Source: Selenihalanaerobacter shriftii
GTDB lineage: Bacteria > Bacillota > Halanaerobiia > Halobacteroidales > Acetohalobiaceae
DNA length: 64,000 bases
Assembly (NCBI RefSeq): GCF_900167185.1
Contig: NZ_FUWM01000015.1
Span: 1-64,000, forward strand
Direction of reading: 5' to 3'
Under the pieces are notes generated by a model. It did no database searches and was not told the origin of the DNA. It saw nothing but the letters and a program-made list of their open reading frames with translations. Below are positions 57,744 to 64,000 of the stretch, one piece after another. How positions within the stretch are numbered: position 1 is the stretch's first letter; the number at the start of each line of letters is the position of its first letter. A program made the position numbers and the translations under genes.

Positions 57744-59925
57744 TAAACCGTGGGAGAATGAAGGATTAACAGCAACAGAATATGATATGATTGTTGATAT
57801 TTTAGGTAGAGATCCTAATAAAACAGAATTAGGAATGTATGGAGTTATGTGGTCTGAGCATTGTAGTTATAAAAACTCAAAGGCTATTTTAAGAAATCTA
57901 CCAACTGAAGGCGATAGAGTTTTACAAGGACCAGGAGAGAATGCAGGGATTATTGATATTGGAGATGAACAAGCAGTGTCCTTTAAAATAGAGAGTCATA
58001 ATCATCCTTCAGCGATTGAACCTTATCAAGGAGCAGCTACTGGAGTTGGTGGGATTATTCGTGATATCTTCACCATGGGGGCTAGGCCGATAGCTTCTTT
58101 AAATTCTTTACGTTTTGGAGAATTAGATGATGATCGGGTTAAATTTTTATTTGAAGGAGTAGTGGAGGGGATTGCTGGTTATGGTAATTGTATTGGAATT
58201 CCGACGGTTGGAGGAGAAGTTTACTTTTCTGAAAGTTATCAAGAGAATCCCTTAGTTAATGCTATGTGTGTAGGAATTATGGATCATGAAGATATCTCAA
58301 CTGGAACTGCTGAAGGTGTTGGTAATCCAGTTATGGTAGTAGGTGCTACTACTGGAAGAGATGGAATTCAAGGGGCTAGCTTTGCTTCCGATGAATTGAC
58401 CGAAGACTCTGAGGAAGATCGCCCAGCAGTTCAGGTGGGAGATCCATTTATGGAGAAACTACTGTTGGAAGCCTGTTTAGAATTAATTAAAACCGGTGCA
58501 TTAGTCGGTATTCAAGATATGGGAGCAGCTGGACTTACTGGTTCTTCATGTGAGATGGCTAGTCGTGGAGGAGCAGGAATAGAACTGGATATTGATCTAG
58601 TTCCTAAACGAGAGATAGGGATGAATTCCTATGAAGTGATGTTATCAGAATCTCAAGAAAGAATGTTAGTAGTGCCTAAAAAAGGGAAAGAAGATATTGT
58701 AGAAAAAATATTTGAAAAGTGGGATTTACATGCTGAAGTTATAGGAAAAGTAACAGATGATGGTATGTTAAGAATTTTAGATAAAGGTCAAATAGCTGCA
58801 GAAGTACCGGCGCGTTCATTGGCTGATGATGCTCCAGAATATCAAAGAGAATCAAAGCGACCTTCTTATTTAGATGAAGTGCAAGATTATGATTTAACTA
58901 ATTTAACAGAAACTACCGATTATAATCAATCATTATTAGATGTTTTACAGTCTCCGAATATTGCTAGTAAAGAATGGGTATATCAACAGTATGATCATAT
59001 GGTGCGAACTAATACTGTAGTCTTACCAGGTTCTGATGCAGCAGTCTTACGAGTGAAGGGAGCAAAGAAAGGCTTAGCAGTAACTACTGATTGTAATGGA
59101 CGGTATTGTTATCTTGATCCGGAATTAGGAGGAGCTATTGCTGTAGCTGAAGCAGCTAGAAATATAGTCTGTGCTGGAGGCGAACCGATTGCAATTACAG
59201 ACGGTTTAAACTTTGGGAATCCAATGAAACCAGAAATTTATTGGCAGTTTGAAAAATGTATTGAAGGAATTAGCGAAGCCTGTCTAAGTTTGGGAACACC
59301 TGTGACTGGTGGAAATGTAAGCTTTTATAATGAAAGCCCGGCTGGTGCTATTTATCCAACACCGATTATAGGTATGGTGGGCTTATTAGAGAATATTGAA
59401 GAAGCAACGACTTCCCATTTTAAAGATGAAGGTGATGTTATTCTATTATTAGGTGAAACCAAAGAAGAATTAGGCGGTAGTGAATATCTTAAAGTTATTC
59501 ATGATTTAGAGACAGGTAAACTACCTGAATTAGATTTAGATTTAGAGAAGAAGGTGCAGAATACTTGTTTAGAAGCAATTAAAGCAGGAATAATTAAATC
59601 TGCTCATGATTGTGCAGATGGAGGATTAGCAGTAACTTTAGCTGAAAGCTGTATTTCTGGAGGATTAGGAGCTAGAATAGAAATTGATAATAATTTATCA
59701 AATAGTGGTTTGCTATTTTCTGAAACTCAGAGTAGGATTGTAATTTCTGTAGATGAAAAAGATGTAAACCAGGTTAAAGAGATAGCATTATCTAATAATA
59801 TATCAGTAACTAAATTAGGAAAAGTTACTGGAGAAGAATTAATTATTAATGATCTAATTAATCTTAAAGTTAAGGGGATGAAGAGAGAATGGAAAGAGAG
59901 TATTCGTTCCAAAGTGAAGGCTTAA
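57736..59925 (+). CDS. purL: FGAM synthetase subunit PurL (small type)
   Basis: The 729-aa ATP-dependent subunit of the PurSQL complex, converting FGAR to FGAM. It has [36 protein letters not shown] and two repeated AIR-synthase-like halves. It starts at GTG 57736, with AGAGG 8 nt before; the frame's GTG at 57727 overlaps that site. It overlaps purQ. Confidence 0.97.
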   Translation: MANKPWENEGLTATEYDMIVDILGRDPNKTELGMYGVMWSEHCSYKNSKAILRNLPTEGDRVLQGPGENAGIIDIGDEQAVSFKIESHNHPSAIEPYQGAATGVGGIIRDIFTMGARPIASLNSLRFGELDDDRVKFLFEGVVEGIAGYGNCIGIPTVGGEVYFSESYQENPLVNAMCVGIMDHEDISTGTAEGVGNPVMVVGATTGRDGIQGASFASDELTEDSEEDRPAVQVGDPFMEKLLLEACLELIKTGALVGIQDMGAAGLTGSSCEMASRGGAGIELDIDLVPKREIGMNSYEVMLSESQERMLVVPKKGKEDIVEKIFEKWDLHAEVIGKVTDDGMLRILDKGQIAAEVPARSLADDAPEYQRESKRPSYLDEVQDYDLTNLTETTDYNQSLLDVLQSPNIASKEWVYQQYDHMVRTNTVVLPGSDAAVLRVKGAKKGLAVTTDCNGRYCYLDPELGGAIAVAEAARNIVCAGGEPIAITDGLNFGNPMKPEIYWQFEKCIEGISEACLSLGTPVTGGNVSFYNESPAGAIYPTPIIGMVGLLENIEEATTSHFKDEGDVILLLGETKEELGGSEYLKVIHDLETGKLPELDLDLEKKVQNTCLEAIKAGIIKSAHDCADGGLAVTLAESCISGGLGARIEIDNNLSNSGLLFSETQSRIVISVDEKDVNQVKEIALSNNISVTKLGKVTGEELIINDLINLKVKGMKREWKESIRSKVKA

Positions 59926-61313
59926 TGGATAAAATGGAAGAAGAGTGTGGAGTCTTTGGTATTTTCTCTTCTGATAAAAAATCCAATGTAGGCCATTTAA
60001 CATATTTAGGTCTACATGCTCTACAACACAGAGGACAAGAGAGTGCTGGAATCTGTGTAAATATAGATGGTAACTTTAAGATTCATAAAGATATGGGACT
60101 AGTAACTAATGTTTTTGATGAGGAAAAGCTACAGGAATTAAATGGAGAAGCAGCTATTGGTCATGTTCGTTATTCCACGACCGGTTCTAGTTTATTGGCT
60201 AATGCTCAGCCTTTATTAGTAAATTGTAATAAAGGTGACTTGGCTATTGCTCATAATGGTAATCTAGTAAATAGTTCTGAAATAAGATTTAATTTAGAGA
60301 ATCAAGGTTCTATCTTCCACTCTACTCTTGACACTGAGGTAATTGCCCATTTAGTTGCTCGTTCTTTTAAAGATGATATTATAGAAGCATTTACTCACAG
60401 TTTACAACAGATAAAGGGAGCTTTTAGTCTAGTAGCTATGACTGATGATGGTTTAATAGCAGCTCGGGATCCTTATGGTTTTAGACCATTATCTATTGGG
60501 AAATCAGGAGATAGCTATATCGTTGCCTCAGAGACATGTGCCTTTGATATTATGGATGCAGAGTTAATTAGAGATGTTCAACCAGGAGAGATGGTAATTA
60601 TTAACAAAGATGGCATTGAGAGTTTTCATTTTAGTGAAGAGAAACCTCATACCTTCTGTATTTTCGAATTTATTTATTTTGCTCGGCCGGATAGTATAAT
60701 TGGCGGCCAGAATGTACATTTGGCTAGACGAGCAATGGGAAGGCAATTAGCTAGAGAGATGGAGGTAGAAGCAGATTTAGTAATTCCGGTACCAGGTTCA
60801 GGAATTCCTGCTGCTCTTGGATTTGCTGAGGAGTCAGGTATTCCTTATCAAAAGGGGATATTAAGAAATAGATATGTAGGGAGAACATTTATTCAACCTA
60901 CTCAAGAAATAAGAGATTTAAAAGTAAGAATTAAATTAAATCCGATTAAAGAAATAATTAAGGATAAAAAAGTGATTATAATCGATGATTCTATTGTTAG
61001 AGGGACTACTAGTAGACAGGTTATTAGAATGGTTAAAAAGGCCGGCGCTAAAGAAGTGCATATGGCTATATCCTCTCCACCTGTAACTTATCCATGTTAT
61101 TATGGATTAGATACATCTCGCAGACAAGAGTTAATCGCAGCTAAAAAAAGTATTGAAGAGATTGCTGGACATATAGGAGCTGATTCTTTACATTATTTAA
61201 GCCAAGAAGGACTATTAAACTCAATTAATGCTGAAGACTATGGCTATTGTACTTCTTGTTTTGATGGTGACTATCATATAAAGGTAGGAACAGGCAAGTT
61301 TGACCTAGAATAA
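59925..61313 (+). CDS. purF: Amidophosphoribosyltransferase
   Basis: PurF makes phosphoribosylamine from PRPP and glutamine, the committed step. The N-terminal nucleophile is Cys in EEECGVFGIF, after a short propeptide of seven residues if ATG 59925 is used. The PRPP-binding motif is VIIIDDSIVRGTTSRQ. Extra Cys residues near the end (YCTSC) suit the iron-sulfur type of PurF. ATG 59925 shares one base with the purL stop; ATG 59889 in the same frame lies inside purL. Its substrate PRPP is the likely ligand of the upstream riboswitch. Confidence 0.96.
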   Translation: MDKMEEECGVFGIFSSDKKSNVGHLTYLGLHALQHRGQESAGICVNIDGNFKIHKDMGLVTNVFDEEKLQELNGEAAIGHVRYSTTGSSLLANAQPLLVNCNKGDLAIAHNGNLVNSSEIRFNLENQGSIFHSTLDTEVIAHLVARSFKDDIIEAFTHSLQQIKGAFSLVAMTDDGLIAARDPYGFRPLSIGKSGDSYIVASETCAFDIMDAELIRDVQPGEMVIINKDGIESFHFSEEKPHTFCIFEFIYFARPDSIIGGQNVHLARRAMGRQLAREMEVEADLVIPVPGSGIPAALGFAEESGIPYQKGILRNRYVGRTFIQPTQEIRDLKVRIKLNPIKEIIKDKKVIIIDDSIVRGTTSRQVIRMVKKAGAKEVHMAISSPPVTYPCYYGLDTSRRQELIAAKKSIEEIAGHIGADSLHYLSQEGLLNSINAEDYGYCTSCFDGDYHIKVGTGKFDLE

Positions 61314-61328
61314 AATGGAGGTGATAGG

Positions 61329-62360
61329 ATGGGAGTATCTTATGAAGAGGCTGGAGTTAATATTGCTGCTGGAGAAGAAGCAGTAGATAAAATAACAAAA
61401 GATGTGGAATCAACCTTTGGGAAAGAGGTTTTGACCGGTTTAGGAAGTTTTGGGGCACTTTTTGCTCCTAATTTGAATGGTTATGAAGAGCCGATTTTGG
61501 TAGCCGGTACAGATGGAGTAGGAACTAAATTAAAAGTAGCTTTTATGATGGATAAACACGATACTATTGGAATAGATTTAGTAGCTATGTCCGTTAATGA
61601 TATTATAGTGCAAGGTGCTAAGCCTTTATTTTTCTTAGATTATTTGGCAATTGATAATTTAATTCCTAAAAAGGCAGAAGAAATTGTAAAAGGAATTAGT
61701 AAAGGTTGCAAAGAAGCGGGAGCTGCTTTAATTGGGGGAGAAATGGCTGAGATGCCAGGATTTTATAATCAGAATGAGTATGATTTAGCTGGTTTCGCTG
61801 TAGGTGTCGTAGATAAGAAAAAATTAATTACAGGTCAAGAAATAAAGCCTGGTGATAAAGTAATCGGGTTATCTTCAAATGGCATTCATAGTAATGGCTA
61901 CTCTTTAGCAAGAAAAGTATTATTTGATATGGCAGATTATGATGTAGATGCTGAAATTAAAGAGCTAGATAGAAAGCTAGGAGAGGAACTGTTACAACCG
62001 ACTAAGATTTATGTAAAACCAATATTAGAATTAATGAAAGAATTTAATTTAAAAGGTATTGCTCATATTACCGGTGGTGGATTAATAGAGAATCTACCTA
62101 GAATTCTACCAACAGGAACTAAAGCAGTAATTGATTCAGAAGAATGGCCTACACCATCTATTTTTGATATAATTAAGGATAAAGGTAATATCGAAGCTAA
62201 AGAAATGTATCGAACTTTTAATATGGGAATAGGTATGGCGATTGTAGTTCCTAAAATGGATGCTGATAATATTTTAAATAAATTAGAAGATATAGGTGAA
62301 GATGCTTATTTAATCGGCGAGATACAAAAAGGTGATAAGAATGTTGATTTGAATTTGTAG
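61329..62360 (+). CDS. purM: AIR synthetase
   Basis: PurM closes the ring of FGAM to AIR. It has SYEEAGVNIAAGEEAVD, GTDGVGTKLKVA and GGEMAEMPGFY, and a length of 343 aa, as usual. The ribosome site is GGAGGTGAT. It follows purF after 15 nt. Confidence 0.97.
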   Translation: MGVSYEEAGVNIAAGEEAVDKITKDVESTFGKEVLTGLGSFGALFAPNLNGYEEPILVAGTDGVGTKLKVAFMMDKHDTIGIDLVAMSVNDIIVQGAKPLFFLDYLAIDNLIPKKAEEIVKGISKGCKEAGAALIGGEMAEMPGFYNQNEYDLAGFAVGVVDKKKLITGQEIKPGDKVIGLSSNGIHSNGYSLARKVLFDMADYDVDAEIKELDRKLGEELLQPTKIYVKPILELMKEFNLKGIAHITGGGLIENLPRILPTGTKAVIDSEEWPTPSIFDIIKDKGNIEAKEMYRTFNMGIGMAIVVPKMDADNILNKLEDIGEDAYLIGEIQKGDKNVDLNL

Positions 62361-62379
62361 GAGAAGAGAGGTGAATTAG

Positions 62380-62991
62380 ATGGCTAAAAGACTGAGATTA
62401 GGGGTTTTAGTTTCCGGACGTGGAACTAATTTGCAGTCTATAATTAATAGTATTGAGGCAGATAGATTGAATGCTAAGATTGAAATTATAATTAGTGACA
62501 ATCTTGATGCTAAGGCTTTAGAAAGAGCTAAAAAGCATGGAATAAAAGGAGTTTCTATAATCCCAGGTGATTTTAATAGTAAGCAAGAGTATGAAGAAAA
62601 GATGATTACAATATTAGAAGAGCATGGAGTAGAATTAGTAGCTATGGCAGGTTTTATAACAATTTTAAGTTCTCATTTTATAGAATATTATCGTAATCGT
62701 TTGATGAATATCCATCCGTCTTTATTACCAGCTTTTCCGGGGTTGGATGCACAACGCCAAGCATTTAAGCATGGAGTGAAAGTAACAGGCTGTACTGTTC
62801 ATTTCGCTTATGAAGGGATGGACACCGGACCAATTATTCTACAAGAAGCAGTTCAAGTTTTAGAAGATGATACAGTAGCTAGTCTTTCTCGGCGAATATT
62901 AGCAGAGGAACATCAAATATATCCTAAAGCTATTCAACTTTTTGCTGATAGAAGATTAAAAGTTGAAGGAAGAAAAGTGGAGATTCTATAA
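62380..62991 (+). CDS. purN: GAR formyltransferase (folate-dependent)
   Basis: PurN transfers a formyl group from 10-formyl-THF to GAR. It has [12 protein letters not shown], the catalytic-region [17 protein letters not shown] and [17 protein letters not shown]. The 203-aa length is normal. Confidence 0.97.
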   Translation: MAKRLRLGVLVSGRGTNLQSIINSIEADRLNAKIEIIISDNLDAKALERAKKHGIKGVSIIPGDFNSKQEYEEKMITILEEHGVELVAMAGFITILSSHFIEYYRNRLMNIHPSLLPAFPGLDAQRQAFKHGVKVTGCTVHFAYEGMDTGPIILQEAVQVLEDDTVASLSRRILAEEHQIYPKAIQLFADRRLKVEGRKVEIL

Positions 62992-63013
62992 AACTAAGTA
63001 TAGAGGTGATAAG

Positions 63014-64000
63014 ATGTCAAAAGTAAGATATGCCCTAATTAGCGTGTCAAATAAGGATGGAATAGTAGAATTTGCTGAGCAATTAGATGAGTTAGGTATT
63101 AATATTATTTCTACTGGAGGAACTGGCAGAAAGTTAAAAGAGGCAGGCATTGAAGTAATAGATATTACTAAAGTAACTAATTACCCAGAAATGATGGATG
63201 GTAGGGTAAAAACACTTCATCCCGCAGTACATGGTGGAATTTTAGCAGTTAGAGATAATAAAGAACATATGAAAGAGATTAAAGAGGAAGGCATTAAGCC
63301 TATAGAGTTAATTATAGTTAACTTGTATCCTTTTGCTGAAACTATTGCTAAAGATGATGTGGATTTTACTGAAGCAATTGAAAATATTGATATTGGTGGT
63401 CCAACTATGATTCGATCAGCTGCTAAGAACCATCAAGATGTAGGAGTAGTAGTTAATCCGAATGATTATAATAAGATTTTAGATGAATTGAAGAATAATG
63501 ATCTAAGGTTAAATTCAGAAGTAAAATTAGAATTAGCTTATAAAGCTTTTAAGCATACTGCAGAGTATGATCACTTAATTCAAGACTATTTATCCGATTT
63601 TGTTGAAAAAGATTCAGGACTATCTCCTGTTATTAGAGAAAGGTATGAGAAAGTTGATGATTTAAGATATGGTGAAAATCCACATCAAAAAGCAGCTTTC
63701 TACTGTGAAACAGAGACTACAGAGCCTTCAATAACTACTGCTAAACAATTACATGGTAAATCCTTATCATTCAATAATATCAATGACACCAATGGTGCAT
63801 TAGAATTGGTAAAGGAATTTACAGAAAGGCCAGCAGTAGCAGTAATTAAACATGCTAATCCATGTGGAATCGCTACAGCTGAAACATTGGCAAAAGCTTA
63901 TGAAGAAGCATATGCAGGTGATCCTACTTCTGCTTATGGAAGCATTGTAGCCTTAAATAGAGAAGTAGATGAAACAACAGCCAAAGAAATAGCAGGACCT
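63014..64000 (+). CDS. purH: AICAR formyltransferase / IMP cyclohydrolase (partial)
   Basis: The last two steps of IMP synthesis. The first 329 codons are present without a stop, starting [17 protein letters not shown] at ATG 63014 after GAGGTGAT. The N-terminal IMP cyclohydrolase part has [11 protein letters not shown] and [15 protein letters not shown]. The transformylase part starts with [14 protein letters not shown] and NPCGIA. The gene runs off the right edge; the missing C-terminal part is expected outside. Confidence 0.96.
   Translation, partial: MSKVRYALISVSNKDGIVEFAEQLDELGINIISTGGTGRKLKEAGIEVIDITKVTNYPEMMDGRVKTLHPAVHGGILAVRDNKEHMKEIKEEGIKPIELIIVNLYPFAETIAKDDVDFTEAIENIDIGGPTMIRSAAKNHQDVGVVVNPNDYNKILDELKNNDLRLNSEVKLELAYKAFKHTAEYDHLIQDYLSDFVEKDSGLSPVIRERYEKVDDLRYGENPHQKAAFYCETETTEPSITTAKQLHGKSLSFNNINDTNGALELVKEFTERPAVAVIKHANPCGIATAETLAKAYEEAYAGDPTSAYGSIVALNREVDETTAKEIAGP

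Overview
The window is AT-rich, low-GC Firmicutes-type chromosome around the replication origin. Gene order, c-type cytochromes, [FeFe]-hydrogenase maturases and sporulation-linked genes (yyaC, lonC, noc) suggest an anaerobic, probably spore-forming bacterium of the Halanaerobiales (Halobacteroidaceae-like). This placement is an inference from gene content and was not tested by a search.

Left of the origin everything is read on the minus strand. From the edge inwards: the 5' end of a 16S rRNA gene with a long leader holding five tandem promoters, then gyrA, gyrB, remB (yaaB), a DUF721/DciA-like gene, recF, an S4-domain gene (yaaA), dnaN and dnaA. Origin signals lie on both sides of dnaA. The dnaA-dnaN gap holds DnaA boxes, a GC cluster, six perfect TAG trios and an AT-rich tract. 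The dnaA-rnpA gap holds a second box cluster. Right of the origin nearly all genes are on the plus strand: rnpA, yidD, yidC, jag, mnmE, two tandem mnmG genes, rsmG, a secreted hypothetical, noc, parA and parB with parS-like sites. rpmH is not at its usual place between dnaA and rnpA.

From 22.6 to 28.5 kb lies the H-cluster maturation set hydG, hydE (with an N-terminal DUF3343-like domain) and hydF, followed by a cysteine-desulfurase-like aminotransferase and a DUF554 membrane protein. From 28.7 to 36.1 kb is the most unusual region. It has a CBS-PAS-PAS-AAA+ sigma54 activator, a sodium:solute symporter, and a compact unit encoding a secreted protein of unknown family, a secreted cytochrome with about 12-13 hemes and a small secreted coiled-coil protein. 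This unit has its own -24/-12 promoter, three identically spaced dyads upstream, a Crp/Fnr-like dyad at the predicted start, and strong terminators on both sides. It reads as a regulated extracytoplasmic electron-transfer module with an unknown acceptor or donor.

From 36.3 to 48.4 kb are envelope and housekeeping genes: M23 peptidase, bactofilin, yyaC (minus strand), a YkvI-like permease, mscS, a DUF951 gene, ychF, rpsF-ssb-rpsR, a MazG-like gene, a YybS-like gene, rplI, lonC and dnaB. From 48.5 kb to the end is purine synthesis. purB-purA has its own promoter. A long operon purD-purE-patatin-purB2-purC-purS-purQ-purL-purF-purM-purN-purH follows, running off the right edge. It is preceded by a guanine aptamer and a ykkC-type (probably PRPP) aptamer in tandem, sharing one terminator, so IMP synthesis is probably set by both end product and precursor.
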